A stretch of DNA of 64,000 nucleotides from Chthonomonadales bacterium (GCA_027459625.1 DAIDHP010000005.1:1-64000), one strand, 5' to 3'; counted from the first letter of the stretch, positions 54,473-64,000 are shown. Numbers and translations are program-made. The notes: a model not told the origin generated them from the letters alone.

Positions 54473-55285
54473 ATGCGCTTTTCACAACGGGGAAAGCCTA
54501 TATCACACGGTTTCACCTTGGTTGAGCTATTAGTTGTGATAGCAATAATCGCTTTGCTTGCGGCGATGCTTTTTCCCGTTTTCTTGAAAGCCCGTGAACA
54601 GGCGCGATCCATAACATGCATCTCCAACCTGAAACAAATAGGCGTCGCGGTTCTCCTCTATCTTCAGGATTATGATTCCGCCTTCCCGATGAGTCGTCTT
54701 CCGGACCCGAGCCATCCCATATCCGGTTGCACGAGCATCGGGCCCCTCAAGCAACCTGATTGCATGCTAAACGGCAGCAGCATCAACTGGAAACGCGAAA
54801 TCGGAGCATACCTCAAAAACACCGGCGTTTGGACATGCCCCTCAAATAGTTATGCATGGGACGGCGTAGGGGATGAAACAAATATCTACTTTCCTAAAAG
54901 CCAGTGGCTGCCTATCTCCTACGCCTATAACGGAAGTTTCTTCAATGAGGCGGTGCCGCCATGCTGGTACGGAGAGCAAAGGGCTCGCCCACGCTACGAA
55001 TCGGAAATTCAATCGGAATCCACCCTGATTATAGTACTGGAATCCCGTTTCAAATTTCCCGATCTGGGAGACTGGTATCTCATGCAACTCGGACCCGCCG
55101 GCGGCAGCCAAGGTCCGTTTCAATCCCATAATGGCGCCTGCAACTGGCTGTTTGTGGATGGACACGCTAAACATCTCAAACCGCAATCCACCTGCTCCCA
55201 AGGGACTCAGATGTGGACGGATCGCTTTGTGGATATCTCCGACGGGTGCTCCCAGTTGCAAAACTTAGCGGGGGAATACAAATAA
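54473..55285 (+). CDS. Type II secretion pseudopilin-like protein (DUF1559 type)
   Basis: A 270-residue prepilin-like protein. The type III signal sequence is [20 protein letters not shown], with cleavage before Phe15 and Glu at +5. [12 protein letters not shown] and [20 protein letters not shown] follow, then a globular domain with four or more Cys and the conserved C-terminal [12 protein letters not shown]. Proteins of this kind are very numerous in Planctomycetota and Armatimonadota; the FPVF.KAR variant favours Armatimonadota. They are thought to build pseudopili or surface structures; a specific role is unknown. It stands alone after the REP cluster. Confidence 0.88.
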   Translation: MRFSQRGKPISHGFTLVELLVVIAIIALLAAMLFPVFLKAREQARSITCISNLKQIGVAVLLYLQDYDSAFPMSRLPDPSHPISGCTSIGPLKQPDCMLNGSSINWKREIGAYLKNTGVWTCPSNSYAWDGVGDETNIYFPKSQWLPISYAYNGSFFNEAVPPCWYGEQRARPRYESEIQSESTLIIVLESRFKFPDLGDWYLMQLGPAGGSQGPFQSHNGACNWLFVDGHAKHLKPQSTCSQGTQMWTDRFVDISDGCSQLQNLAGEYK

Positions 55286-55396
55286 TTCCTCTCTCGATTT
55301 CCTTATTGTCTCTCCCATCCCCTCTATTTTCACAATTCCTGTAACCTATCCGCCTCCATATGCGTCGAAAGTGCAAAACCATTCAGGAGATTAAAA

Positions 55397-57163
55397 ATGA
55401 GATATTGGATATTGACCTTCCTTGCTCTTCTCTTATGCTCGTTTCCCCTTAGAGGGGATGCGGAGAATGCGACACCCTTGACAGCCCTCGCAAGATTGCC
55501 GATCAAGGAGATCACCGTTTTCAAGGACGGGAACACCTTCGTTCTACACCAAGGCGAAATGCCCACGGACAGCGAAGGGAATGTTGAAATGGATTATCTT
55601 CCCACGCCTGTTTTGGGGACTTTCTGGCCCTATAGCGCGGACCCTCGCGCTAAACTGATGGCGGTCACGGCGGGGCGGCGACGGGTCATCACCGAACACA
55701 CCTCGCTCGTCATTAAGGATATGCTCAAGGCGAACGTCGGACAGGATGCGGACGTCACCGTGATCCTCGACGCCAATAAAACTCCCACCATTTACACCGG
55801 CAAGATCATGGGCATCCCCACACGCTCCTCAAAGGAGATTGAACAGACAAGCCCTCCGAACAGCGGAGAATCGTTGCCGGTTGAGGGGAATATCCTCCTC
55901 ATGAAAACGCAACTGGGTGTGGCGGCGATTCCGATTGATAAGATCGTGGATGTGACGTTTAAAAACGGTTATCAACCGAAATACTCCGAGGAGGAGTTTC
56001 GTAACATGCTCACTATGAAGCTGGATTGGCAGGGCGGTGCCCCAGCCAAGACGGCGCGAGTGGGATTGCTCTATCTGCAAAAAGGAATTCAATGGATACC
56101 AGCCTACAAAATCACTCTGGATGGTAAAGGCGGCGCCACGGTCTGCCTGGAGGCGACCATAGTAAACGACATGGTGGATCTAAAGGATGTGAACTGCAAC
56201 CTAGTAATAGGAGCTCCCAAATTCGAGTTCGCGGATCAGACGGACCCCATGGCTTTGCAGCAGGCTTTGGCGCAGGTAACCGAACGATTATACACAAAAT
56301 CCCCCATAAGCAACTTCTCTAACGCGTATATGACCCAGATTGGGGGATACGGCGGAGCCATGGGTGTTCCCGCCGCACCGCCTCCCGTCAATCCTGGTCC
56401 GGAGGTGACCGGCGGAGAAAAGAACGAGGACCTGTATGTTTTCCAAGTGAAGCATATAACACTTAAAAAGGGAGAGCGAATGGTGGTTCCCGTTTCCACC
56501 TTCACAATCAAATACAAGGACCTCTATACGATGGACATACCATTCGCCCCGCCCGCAGAGGTGATGCCCGCATTCAATCAAACGCAGAACAACCAAATAG
56601 CGGACATGATAAATGCACCCCGGTTCATCCATAAAATACGTCTGATGAACTCCTCCAAAGAGCCGCTAACCACCGCCCCGGCTTTACTGATGCTCGGAGA
56701 TAAGGTTCTTGCGCAATCCCTCATGACCTACACCCCGATCGGCGGCAGCGTGGAGATTGCGCTAAATCCCGCCGTGGATATCACGGTGAAGAAGGAGGAG
56801 AAGGAGAAGGAGAGAATACCGAACGCCGCGACATGGCAGGGAAACCAATATGGTCAGATAAACTTGACGGGGGTTATTCACATCACCAACCACCAAACCA
56901 TACCCGTTGATATAGAGGTGAAACGATATGTGCTTGGAACAGCGGACACCGCAGATCATAACGGCTCGGTGGAAATGGTGAACACCTTCGAGGATAAGAA
57001 CTTCTACTCCACCGGAAACAACGCCCCATCATGGTGGGGATGGTACAACTGGCCGGATTGGTGGTACCACTTCAACGGTGTCGGGCGTATCAAATGGTCG
57101 TTGCACCTTGACCCGGGTCAGACCATAGACCTCAACTACACATGGCATTACTACTGGCGATGA
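55397..57163 (+). CDS. Secreted DUF4139-like beta protein
   Basis: A 588-residue exported protein. Residues 1-22 are a signal peptide (WILTFLALLLCSFPLRGDA). The body contains a DUF4139-like block: LLYLQKGIQWIPAYKITLDGKGGATVCLEATIVNDMVDLKDVNCNLVIGAPKFEF near 219-274 matches the family's central strands, and GTADTADHNGSVEMVNT with a C-terminal WSLHLDPGQTIDLNYTWHYYW matches its end. The N-terminal half (VTVILDANKTPTIYTGKIMG) looks like a small barrel domain. The family is of unknown function and often periplasmic. AGGAG precedes ATG 55397. A strong terminator follows at 57203. Confidence 0.7.
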   Translation: MRYWILTFLALLLCSFPLRGDAENATPLTALARLPIKEITVFKDGNTFVLHQGEMPTDSEGNVEMDYLPTPVLGTFWPYSADPRAKLMAVTAGRRRVITEHTSLVIKDMLKANVGQDADVTVILDANKTPTIYTGKIMGIPTRSSKEIEQTSPPNSGESLPVEGNILLMKTQLGVAAIPIDKIVDVTFKNGYQPKYSEEEFRNMLTMKLDWQGGAPAKTARVGLLYLQKGIQWIPAYKITLDGKGGATVCLEATIVNDMVDLKDVNCNLVIGAPKFEFADQTDPMALQQALAQVTERLYTKSPISNFSNAYMTQIGGYGGAMGVPAAPPPVNPGPEVTGGEKNEDLYVFQVKHITLKKGERMVVPVSTFTIKYKDLYTMDIPFAPPAEVMPAFNQTQNNQIADMINAPRFIHKIRLMNSSKEPLTTAPALLMLGDKVLAQSLMTYTPIGGSVEIALNPAVDITVKKEEKEKERIPNAATWQGNQYGQINLTGVIHITNHQTIPVDIEVKRYVLGTADTADHNGSVEMVNTFEDKNFYSTGNNAPSWWGWYNWPDWWYHFNGVGRIKWSLHLDPGQTIDLNYTWHYYWR

Positions 57164-57202
57164 GATGAGGCAATTGGGATTAGAAATCCTCACTTCGATC
57201 GA

Positions 57203-57233
57203 AAAACGGGCGACCCTTGCAGTCGCCCGTTTT
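57203..57233 (+). terminator. Rho-independent terminator resembling a REP element
   Basis: AAAACGGGCGAC (57203-57214) and GTCGCCCGTTTT (57222-57233) are perfect 12-base arms with a seven-base loop and a T run. The core GGGCGACCCTTGCAGTCGCC differs from the REP core at only two positions. Confidence 0.85.
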
Positions 57234-57417
57234 CTTGCCTCGGTGATAATGCTTCATTCACCAGCTCCTCAAAGTATATTTGCTGTTGTATTGATCCATT
57301 CCTCCCATCCCAACCGAAAAAATACTTTTTCACATCTTGGAACTCAGCGGACGATAAGGTAACATCATGCCATACCCTTCGCGAAAGAGGGAAAATATAC
57401 GCAAAGGAGAAACGCAC

Positions 57418-58227
57418 ATGCCGCACATAGGTACGATGATTTTCACGTTATCCGCAATTGCTATGTTTCTGGTTTCATCCGCTCTGGAAACGGACGCCTC
57501 CATGAAGAGGAAAAGATTGCTTGTTGTGGACTACACTCAGGGATTTCGCCACACCGAGGGGATTGAGGCGGGCGAACCGGTTCTACAGGCGATGGGCGAA
57601 AAGAGCGGTGCGTTCAGCGTGGACTACTGCCGGACCGCCGAGGATGTGAAGGAGATGCTCACCCCCGAACACCTTAAAAAATACGACGGGATCATCTTTC
57701 TGAACACAACCGGCGACCTTGGAATCCCCGATCTCAACGCTTTTCTGAAATGGATCAAGGAGGGGCACGCCTTCATCGGGATGCATTCGGCCACCGACAC
57801 CTACCGGGACCCCGCTCATGCAGCCTACATCGACATGATCGGCGGGGAGTTCCGCACGCACCATAATCAATGCGAGGTGAAACCCGTCCATGATGACCCG
57901 CAGCATCCCGCTGTGAAGCCGATTCCAGCGGATTTCAAGATTACCGACGAGATCTACCTCTTCACCAAAACCGACCGCAAAAAACTGCATGTCCTGCTCT
58001 CCACGCCTCAATGCCCGCCCGACGGATCAGAGGAGGCTGGGAAACCGGGCGACTATCTGCTGGCGTGGTGCAAGATGTATGGGAAGGGCAGAGTGTTCTA
58101 CTCCGCTTTCGGGCATCGCAAGGATGTGTGGGACAACGAGGTTATCCAACGTCATATGCTGGGTGGCATCGAATGGGCGCTCGGACAGGTCAAGGGCGAT
58201 TCCGCGCCATCCTCTTCATCGGACTGA
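57418..58227 (+). CDS. Secreted ThuA-domain protein
   Basis: A 269-residue ThuA (trehalose-utilisation type) protein with a class-I amidotransferase-like fold. ATG 57418 is chosen because AAAGGAGAAACGCAC precedes it; an ATG at 57367 is in frame but has no ribosome binding site. The N-terminal helix (MIFTLSAIAMFLVSSAL) is a signal peptide. LLVVDYTQGFRHTEGIEAGEPVL opens the domain, and DGIIFLNTTGDLGIPDL, GHAFIGMHSATDTY and GKGRVFYSAFGHRKDVW are conserved blocks. ThuA proteins are linked with sugar metabolism in many heterotrophs, and the reaction is not well defined. It converges on baiN. Confidence 0.88.
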   Translation: MPHIGTMIFTLSAIAMFLVSSALETDASMKRKRLLVVDYTQGFRHTEGIEAGEPVLQAMGEKSGAFSVDYCRTAEDVKEMLTPEHLKKYDGIIFLNTTGDLGIPDLNAFLKWIKEGHAFIGMHSATDTYRDPAHAAYIDMIGGEFRTHHNQCEVKPVHDDPQHPAVKPIPADFKITDEIYLFTKTDRKKLHVLLSTPQCPPDGSEEAGKPGDYLLAWCKMYGKGRVFYSAFGHRKDVWDNEVIQRHMLGGIEWALGQVKGDSAPSSSSD

Positions 58228-58246
58228 TCGGGTCAGTCGGATTGGG

Positions 58247-59515
58247 CTAATCGTCAATGGCGGCGCTCAACCCCGCCACATAACCGGTGGAAAACGCAGC
58301 CTGCAAGTTATACCCTCCCACGGGACCTGCAATATCCAATATTTCCCCGCATAGGTACAACCCTGGGATAAGGCGGGATTCCATGGTGCGCGGGTTGACC
58401 TCGCCAAGGTCAACCCCGCCCGCCGTCACTTCCCCCTTCTCCATGGGGACATGCTGAACCGAACCGATGCGATACCCCTTAATCACTTCAATCAAACGAT
58501 TACGCTGCTCGCGGGTGACCTGCGCACCATATTTCCCGGCGATGTCGGATTTTCCAAGAATATCCTCCGCAACCCGCGCGGGAGCGTAATTCACAACGTA
58601 ATAACTGAGCGATCTTTTGGGATGTTGACGGATCCATCCCATTGTCAGCTCTTTAAGTTTTTCGTAACCACTATCGGGAGCAAGATCGGCGCATAGCTCG
58701 ATTGGCCCGAATTGGCGCATCTCCGCCACCACACGACTTATATCCAGCACAGCGGGGCCGGACACCCCCCGGTGGGTGAACAGCATGTCCCCTCGCGATT
58801 TCGCAATCTCCTTTGAGCTCTGTCGAGCCTTGAGAACCGAATTACGCAGTGCGATTCCCGCCCATCCGTTGGGAGGAACAACATCCAAAAAAATCGGCGC
58901 AAGTGCGGCTCGAGGTTTCACTATGGCGTGCCCCATCTCCGCCAGCCATTTCCACCCGTCCCCCGTGGAGCCGGTCCCAGGATAGGAAAGTCCTCCGGTG
59001 CAAAGAATCACCGCATCGGAATGGATACGTAATGATGAATTTCCGGATGGGTCCACGCTCTTTGGAGGCGAAACCGACATCATCCATCCCTCTCCTTCGG
59101 ACCGATGAATTTCGGACACGGCGGCAAGTGTGCGCAACTCGACACCGGCATCCGCAAGAAGCGATTCCAAAGCCGCCGTCACCCCCTTGGCGGAGGAGGA
59201 AAGAGGAAACACTCTCCCATCCTCTCTGACGGTCAATTCCACCCCTTTGGACTCGATCAAATGACGGATATCCGCATTGGTAAATGCGTGAAATGAGGGG
59301 CGCAGGAAATCGGCTTCATTGCGCCGAAAGCATCCAAGGAGTTTTGGAATATCCCCATCATGGGTGATATTGCATTTTCCGCCACCGGAGATAAGGATTT
59401 TAAATCCTATGCGCTCTTTCTTTTCCAGAAGAGTGACATTTACGCCCGCGCGAGCGGCTTTCCACGCGGCGATGATTCCGGCGGCGCCGGCGCCTACCAC
59501 GACAATTCGTTTCAA
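58247..59515 (-). CDS. FAD-dependent oxidoreductase, HI0933/BaiN family
   Basis: A 422-residue flavoprotein. The dinucleotide-binding start KRIVVVGAGAAGIIAAWKAA and LLEKKERIGFKILISGGGKCNIT are diagnostic for the HI0933-like family (YhiN/BaiN). VILCTGGLSYPGTGSTGDG and, near the end, GLYLCGEILDIAGPVGGYNLQAAFSTG complete the FAD-binding parts. BaiN acts in bile acid dehydroxylation in clostridia, but most members have no assigned substrate. The start is TTG 59515, with GGAGG about 14 bases upstream. It is the last gene of the hslU-mntH-usp-baiN run. Confidence 0.9.
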   Translation of the reverse strand: MKRIVVVGAGAAGIIAAWKAARAGVNVTLLEKKERIGFKILISGGGKCNITHDGDIPKLLGCFRRNEADFLRPSFHAFTNADIRHLIESKGVELTVREDGRVFPLSSSAKGVTAALESLLADAGVELRTLAAVSEIHRSEGEGWMMSVSPPKSVDPSGNSSLRIHSDAVILCTGGLSYPGTGSTGDGWKWLAEMGHAIVKPRAALAPIFLDVVPPNGWAGIALRNSVLKARQSSKEIAKSRGDMLFTHRGVSGPAVLDISRVVAEMRQFGPIELCADLAPDSGYEKLKELTMGWIRQHPKRSLSYYVVNYAPARVAEDILGKSDIAGKYGAQVTREQRNRLIEVIKGYRIGSVQHVPMEKGEVTAGGVDLGEVNPRTMESRLIPGLYLCGEILDIAGPVGGYNLQAAFSTGYVAGLSAAIDD

Positions 59516-59533
59516 GATATTGTTAGAAGCCTC

Positions 59534-60451
59534 CTATATTCGCACCAGCAACAGAGGACATTTGACCTTGGAGGAGATACGTGAAGTGAAACTGCCGGAG
59601 AAAAGAGCGCTGAAACCTGTCCTTGCGTGACTGCTGAGGATAATCAAATCGGTATCGCTTCCATTGGCGTATTCCAAAACGGATTGAACCGGATCACCTC
59701 GCAATATTTCGGTATGCACATCCAATCCGGCGAAGGACTCGTTCCTTGCGATCGTTTCCACGAACTCTGATCCTTCCTGTTCGGCGATATCAAGAATGGC
59801 GCGAGTGGTTACCGGCAAAAGGGAGCCCGGCACGGATTTCTCCCCGGAGAGGGTCTCCAATGTGGGCACGACCGCCAGAAGTCTGAGGGAGGCGGAAAAC
59901 CTGTCCCCCATGGCTGCAGCGACCGAAAGAGAGGCTTCCTGATCGTGCTCCCGATCTATCGGGATGAGAATGTTTCGTAGAATAAAATCAGAAGCCATCC
60001 CCCACTGATCCGGATGAATAAGAAGGATGGGCCATTTCCCCAGATTCAAAGCCTGCTGTGCAATATTGCCGAATAACAGGTCCCGCATGCCCCCTTTTCC
60101 ATGGGTGCACAGCGCCACCAGATCAGGATGAAATTCGTTTGCGTGATCGATGATGCTCCTCGCCACGTCCCCCTCCATGGAATCATGGACGTGCCACTCC
60201 GCAGCGATACCATCTGATTGCAGCTTCTCCGCAATGGATTGCAAGTAGCGGTTGGCTTCCGCCGGATCGCTTAAATGCTTTTCACCGTGGATGGTGGAGG
60301 GGGCTTTTTGCTCTCTAATGTGAAGCAGAATGATCTTGGCTGCGAAAAGCGATGCGATTCGCATTGCGGCGGGCAGTGTGGATTCCGCCAGACGAGAGCC
60401 ATCAAGCGGAACCAGCAATTTTATTATGTTGAATGGTGTGATCTGATTCAT
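59534..60451 (-). CDS. Tandem universal stress protein
   Basis: A 305-residue protein of two UspA domains. The first starts IIKLLVPLDGSRLAESTLPAAM and ends LALCTHGKGGMRDLLFGNIAQQAL (the G-2x-G-9x-G type ATP loop). The second begins ILRNILIPIDREHDQEASL and ends IILSSHARTGFSALFSGSFTSRISSKVKCPLLLV. Both have a nucleotide-binding loop, though the second is less canonical. It starts five bases after the stop of the metal transporter gene; Nramp genes are often paired with Usp genes. Confidence 0.92.
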   Translation of the reverse strand: MNQITPFNIIKLLVPLDGSRLAESTLPAAMRIASLFAAKIILLHIREQKAPSTIHGEKHLSDPAEANRYLQSIAEKLQSDGIAAEWHVHDSMEGDVARSIIDHANEFHPDLVALCTHGKGGMRDLLFGNIAQQALNLGKWPILLIHPDQWGMASDFILRNILIPIDREHDQEASLSVAAAMGDRFSASLRLLAVVPTLETLSGEKSVPGSLLPVTTRAILDIAEQEGSEFVETIARNESFAGLDVHTEILRGDPVQSVLEYANGSDTDLIILSSHARTGFSALFSGSFTSRISSKVKCPLLLVRI

Positions 60452-60456
60452 TAAAT

Positions 60457-61755
60457 TTATCCAAGAACGAAAGTCTGATAAAGCAGGAACACATTCAAAC
60501 CGATGATCAGGAATGTAACCACATACGCCATGATTCGAGTTAACGTGGAATTCGCCAAATCCCCCATCAATTCGTGTTTGTTGGTGAAGATCACCAAGGG
60601 AAGCAATGCGAAGGGTATGCCAAAACTAAGAATGACCTGACTGATCACCAACACCTTGGTTGGCTCCAAACCCATGGCTATTACGATCAGCGAAGGTATC
60701 ATGGTTACAAGCCGACGCACCCAGATCGGTATCGAATGCTTAAGGAACCCCTGCATGACCAGTTGACCCGCCATGGTTCCGACTGCGGATGAGGAGAGTC
60801 CCGAAGCCAGAAGCGAAACGCCAAATATAACGCTTGCGGATTTGCCAAGCAAGGGAGCGAGGGTTCTATATGCCTGCTCTATCGTTCCGATGTTATTATA
60901 TGTAGGATTGTGGAATGTGGCGGCAGCCATGATGAGCATTGCCGCGTTAACAAACCCGGCCAATCCCATGGCGATGAGGATGTCCACCATCTCAAAACGG
61001 ACCAGCTTTTTTAGTTTCACAGGGTCCTTGGTGACGATACGCCCCTGAGTAAGCGCAGAATGAAGAAAGATGACATGGGGCATAACCGTCGCTCCGAGTA
61101 TACCCGCCGCCACCAACACACTATCCGTGCCTTGGAACTTCGGCACCACGCTGAAATATGCGATCAGCTTCCAGTTTGGCCGGGCGAGAATCGTCTCAAG
61201 TAGGTAACATACCGCTATAATTCCCACCAAGGCGCCAATGACGGCTTCCATGGGGCGGAATCCTCGTTTCTCCAAACTGAGAATGATTACCGTCGAAATT
61301 GCGGTGAGGATCCCTCCGATAAGCAGAGGAACATGAAAGAGCAATTGGAAACCAACTGCGGCGCCGAGGAATTCCGCCAGATCCGTTGCGATTGCCGCGA
61401 CTTCGGCGATCACCCACATCATCCAAACAAACGGCATCCGAAAATTGTCTCGGCACAACTCCGCAAGGTTCTTGCCGGTGGCTATTCCGAGCTTTGCCGA
61501 GAGCATTTGGATGAGTATCGCCATAAGGTTGCTGGCGAATATCACCCAAAGAAGCATATACCCGTATTGCGCGCCGCCTTGGATGTTCGTGGCGAAATTG
61601 CCCGGGTCGACATAGGCGACTGCGGCAATGAAAGCCGGACCAAGGAAGGGAAGAATACGCGCAATTACCCCTTTGATGTCCGTGCCACTGAGCACCTTGC
61701 TTGCAGCCGCTCGTGTTCGATCTTCGCCAAGGTTTGGGTGGTCAGATTTGGACAT
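60457..61755 (-). CDS. mntH: Nramp-family divalent metal transporter
   Basis: A 432-residue inner-membrane transporter with eleven hydrophobic helices. VAYVDPGNFATNIQGGAQYGY holds the DPGN metal-binding motif of helix 1. GATVMPHVIFLHSAL holds the MPH motif of helix 6, with the expected metal-ligand Met. The usual substrate is Mn(II), with Fe(II) also possible, taken up with protons. It lies 11 bases after hslU and five before usp, so it probably shares their transcript. No MntR or Fur site could be recognised upstream. Confidence 0.92.
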   Translation of the reverse strand: MSKSDHPNLGEDRTRAAASKVLSGTDIKGVIARILPFLGPAFIAAVAYVDPGNFATNIQGGAQYGYMLLWVIFASNLMAILIQMLSAKLGIATGKNLAELCRDNFRMPFVWMMWVIAEVAAIATDLAEFLGAAVGFQLLFHVPLLIGGILTAISTVIILSLEKRGFRPMEAVIGALVGIIAVCYLLETILARPNWKLIAYFSVVPKFQGTDSVLVAAGILGATVMPHVIFLHSALTQGRIVTKDPVKLKKLVRFEMVDILIAMGLAGFVNAAMLIMAAATFHNPTYNNIGTIEQAYRTLAPLLGKSASVIFGVSLLASGLSSSAVGTMAGQLVMQGFLKHSIPIWVRRLVTMIPSLIVIAMGLEPTKVLVISQVILSFGIPFALLPLVIFTNKHELMGDLANSTLTRIMAYVVTFLIIGLNVFLLYQTFVLG

Positions 61756-61766
61756 ATGAATTTCTT

Positions 61767-63227
61767 TTAAAGAATGTAACGGCTCAGATCCTCATCCTTG
61801 GATATGTTCTCCAACTTTTGACGAACGAAAGCCGCATCTATTTTCAAGTATTTTTCGTCCATATCCGGTGCCGTAAAGGATATATCCTCCAATAGCCGCT
61901 CCATTACGGTATGAAGACGACGCGCACCGATATTCTCGCTGCGCTGGTTCACCATGGCGGCGATGCGAGATATCTCATCGATGGAATCGGGGGTGAAATC
62001 CAAGGTGACGCCTTCCGTCGCAAGCAAGGCGGTGTATTGGCGGATGAGAGCGTTTCTAGGTTCCGTGAGGATGCGTTTGAAGTCCGCCTCCGTCAAACTT
62101 TCCAATTCCACGCGAATGGGAAGTCGCCCCTGCAATTCCGGGATCAAATCCGAGGGGCGGGAGATATGAAAAGCCCCTGCGGCGATGAAAAGAATATGAT
62201 TGGTGCGTATGGAGCCGAACTTTGTGGCGACGGTGGAGCCTTCTATGATCGGCAACAAGTCTCTTTGAACGCCCTCACGCGAGACGTCCGGCCCATGACC
62301 GCTCTCTCGCCCGGCAATTTTGTCCAGTTCATCCACGAAGATGATCCCGTTTTGCTCGGCTCTTTGAATTGCCTCCCGCACCACGACATCATGATCCACC
62401 ATCGCGGAGGCCTCTTCCTGGGCGAAGATATTACGCGCCTCGCCAATGGTGACGGTCCTCTTCTTCTTGCCGCGGTTCATGAGGCTTCCAAAAGCGTTTT
62501 GGAGATCCATCATCCCCATCTCCTCCATGCCTTGAGGGGAAAACACTTGGAGGAATGGAGTCTCACGCTGTTCGACTTCAATCTCTAATTCATCTTCGTC
62601 CCTTACTCCAGACTGTATCTGTTCCAATAGTCTCGTCCGAATGCGTCTCTCACGTTCCTCACGCTGCTTTTCCACTTGCGCATCATCCTGCTCGATAGAT
62701 GATGCGGCGTCAGGGGTGGCATTCGGTGCGGGCTGGGCTCCGAAAAGCGAACCAAAAGTCTCGCGTATCATGGCTGCGCTATCTTTGACTTCGTTCTTGC
62801 TAGATTTGCGATGTATCGGTTGCAGTATATCCACTATGCGTTGATTGGCGCGCTTTACTGCGGCATCCTGAACCTCTGCGAGCTTCTCCCCCTCCACCAT
62901 TCTCACCGCCACCTGCACCAAGTCGCGAACCATGGAATCCACATCCCTGCCCACATACCCCACTTCGGTGAACTTCGTCGCCTCCACCTTTATAAACGGA
63001 GCGTTCGAAAGGTTCGCAAGCCGTCTGGCGATCTCCGTCTTCCCCACACCCGTGGGACCGATCATCAGGATGTTTTTGGGAATGACCTCGTCGCGCAAAT
63101 CCTCATCCAACAGACGTCGGCGATAACGATTTCGCAAAGCCACGGCGACCGCCCTCTTTGCAGCCTGTTGACCAACAATATATTTATCCAGTTCCGCAAC
63201 CACCTGAATGGGGGTTAAATCTTCCAT
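61767..63227 (-). CDS. hslU: ATP-dependent protease ATPase subunit HslU
   Basis: A 486-residue AAA+ unfoldase. ATG 63227 is preferred because GAGGATAGG lies just upstream and the protein then begins [17 protein letters not shown] as in other HslU proteins; ATG 63266 has no ribosome binding site. [19 protein letters not shown] is Walker A, and [24 protein letters not shown] is specific to Hsl[12 protein letters not shown] is Walker B. The I-domain (about 110-230) is longer than in E. coli and rich in Gln, Glu and Arg. It ends DEDLSRYIL as required for docking into HslV. No hslV gene is found directly upstream; it must lie elsewhere. Confidence 0.95.
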   Translation of the reverse strand: MEDLTPIQVVAELDKYIVGQQAAKRAVAVALRNRYRRRLLDEDLRDEVIPKNILMIGPTGVGKTEIARRLANLSNAPFIKVEATKFTEVGYVGRDVDSMVRDLVQVAVRMVEGEKLAEVQDAAVKRANQRIVDILQPIHRKSSKNEVKDSAAMIRETFGSLFGAQPAPNATPDAASSIEQDDAQVEKQREERERRIRTRLLEQIQSGVRDEDELEIEVEQRETPFLQVFSPQGMEEMGMMDLQNAFGSLMNRGKKKRTVTIGEARNIFAQEEASAMVDHDVVVREAIQRAEQNGIIFVDELDKIAGRESGHGPDVSREGVQRDLLPIIEGSTVATKFGSIRTNHILFIAAGAFHISRPSDLIPELQGRLPIRVELESLTEADFKRILTEPRNALIRQYTALLATEGVTLDFTPDSIDEISRIAAMVNQRSENIGARRLHTVMERLLEDISFTAPDMDEKYLKIDAAFVRQKLENISKDEDLSRYIL

Positions 63228-63503
63228 ATACCTATCCTCAGCTTTCGCTGTATGCATTTTGGACATTATAACTTTAATCGAACTACAGCGTCAACAGATT
63301 AGCTTGGAGGCATAAATCATCAACTCTCTCTCGGAACACCTGAATAAAATGATGGAAACCTTATCCCGGAAAATCAATCATGCACCATACACGCCTCCCA
63401 AGGTTTGAACACACTCTTGGCACGCTCTATTTTACCATGGGCTCTTTGACGGTTAGGAAGGCATAAAAACAGACTAACCGTCATTGAGCCTATCGAAATC
63501 AAG
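63228..63503. terminator. Intergenic region with hairpin after the M32 gene
   Basis: TGACGGTTAG (63447-63456) and CTAACCGTCA (63474-63483) are perfect 10-base arms with a 17-base loop, 20 bases past the stop of the minus-strand carboxypeptidase gene. It may terminate that gene. The rest of the interval should carry the hslU promoter, but none was firmly recognised. Confidence 0.5.
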
Positions 63504-64000
63504 TCAGATATCGTATATTTGAGAGTATTTGGACTGCAGATACTCCAAAAAGTGTTTCGGGTTTAGCGGCTCTCCCGTGACGGTTGGAATCAATTCCCTT
63601 GAGAAGTATCTACTCCCATGACGATGCACATTCTCCCGCAGCCAATCCAATAGCGGGGCGAAATCCCCTTTTCGAATATGCTCCTCCGGATTCGCGATAT
63701 CCTTCCTCATGGAGCGCCATAGCTGCGCCGAGAGCAGATTCCCGAGCGTGTATGTTGGAAAATACCCGATCATTCCTCCCGCCCAATGGATATCTTGCAA
63801 CACTCCATGCGTGTCATTCGGCGGAGTAATTCCTAACATCGATTCCATTTTGGCGTTCCACGCCTCGGGAAGATCCTTTATGGTGATCTTGCCCGACAAG
63901 ATGTCCCTCTCCATCTGAAACCTTAACAGTATATGAAGATTGTAGGTGACTTCGTCCGCCTCAACCCGAATGAACGAGGGATGCACTCGGTTGATCGAAC
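63504..64000 (-). CDS. M32-family metallocarboxypeptidase, C-terminal part
   Basis: The 3' part of a gene that continues beyond the window edge; about 165 residues are visible. INRVHPSFIRVEADEVTYNLHILLRF is the conserved M32 block after the zinc-binding HEXXH (which lies outside the window). IHWAGGMIGYFPTYTLGNLLSAQLW, then REN.HRHGSRYFSRELI and GEPLNPKHFLEYLQSKY, complete the typical C-terminus. M32 enzymes such as Taq carboxypeptidase remove C-terminal residues from peptides in the cytoplasm. Confidence 0.92.
   Translation of the reverse strand, partial: SINRVHPSFIRVEADEVTYNLHILLRFQMERDILSGKITIKDLPEAWNAKMESMLGITPPNDTHGVLQDIHWAGGMIGYFPTYTLGNLLSAQLWRSMRKDIANPEEHIRKGDFAPLLDWLRENVHRHGSRYFSRELIPTVTGEPLNPKHFLEYLQSKYSQIYDI

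Overview
The window reads as a chromosomal segment of a free-living, Gram-negative-type heterotroph. The best lineage clue is the prepilin-like protein at 54473-55285. Its N-terminus ([20 protein letters not shown], then [12 protein letters not shown] and SNLKQIG..LYLQDYD) is the form seen in Armatimonadota and, more loosely, Planctomycetota and Lentisphaerota. Large secreted carbohydrate-active enzymes, a ThuA protein and a sulfatase fit a polysaccharide-degrading lifestyle. The phylum is an inference. No rRNA, tRNA or CRISPR array was found.

Layout. 0.1-11.3 kb: a PmoA-like protein, a secreted clan-A glycosidase, a secreted phospholipase-C-type phosphoesterase, and a minus-strand operon of an SGNH hydrolase, a DUF4038-type glycosidase with a LamG tail, and a large secreted beta-sandwich/toroid protein. 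11.3-23.6 kb: a fused proline dehydrogenase/aldehyde dehydrogenase (putA), a membrane-anchored Sel1-repeat protein, an ARPP-1/DUF6569 protein, a giant Tat-type glycosidase, and a SWIM/SNF2 helicase pair. 26.8-33.2 kb: an arsenic island. arsR-arsC run left; a six-gene redox cluster, arsM and acr3 run right. 33.7-40.2 kb: an RHS/YD-repeat polymorphic toxin locus with one full-length gene and two displaced C-terminal tips. Each of the three tips is followed by a hairpin and an AT-rich membrane-protein gene. 40.8-48.9 kb: a Tat-type glycosidase, a REP-repeat field around a RAYT transposase, a GH32 fructan hydrolase and a sulfatase. 49-53.9 kb: an RNase H-like protein, parA-parB with a 76-86-nt overlap, a NUDIX hydrolase, a parS palindrome and a DUF2079 membrane protein. 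54-64 kb: a second REP cluster, the pseudopilin, a DUF4139-like protein, ThuA, then a minus-strand run hslU-mntH-usp-baiN and the 3' part of an M32 carboxypeptidase.

The most unusual part is 28018-30927. Six tightly packed, mostly overlapping genes encode a CxxC mini-thioredoxin, a stand-alone protein like the N-terminal domain of HdrA, a two-cluster ferredoxin, a fusion of a DGC (putative zinc-binding) domain to a GcvH-like lipoyl carrier, and two more DGC proteins. They sit between arsR-arsC and arsM-acr3. Dihydrolipoyl dithiols bind As(III) tightly, so a lipoyl-based arsenic/thiol redox relay is a testable idea. ArsR-type palindromes overlap the arsR promoter and lie inside the arsM promoter. 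The RHS locus is the second notable system: three glycine-rich, probably membrane-acting tips of similar length, each with its own candidate membrane immunity gene.
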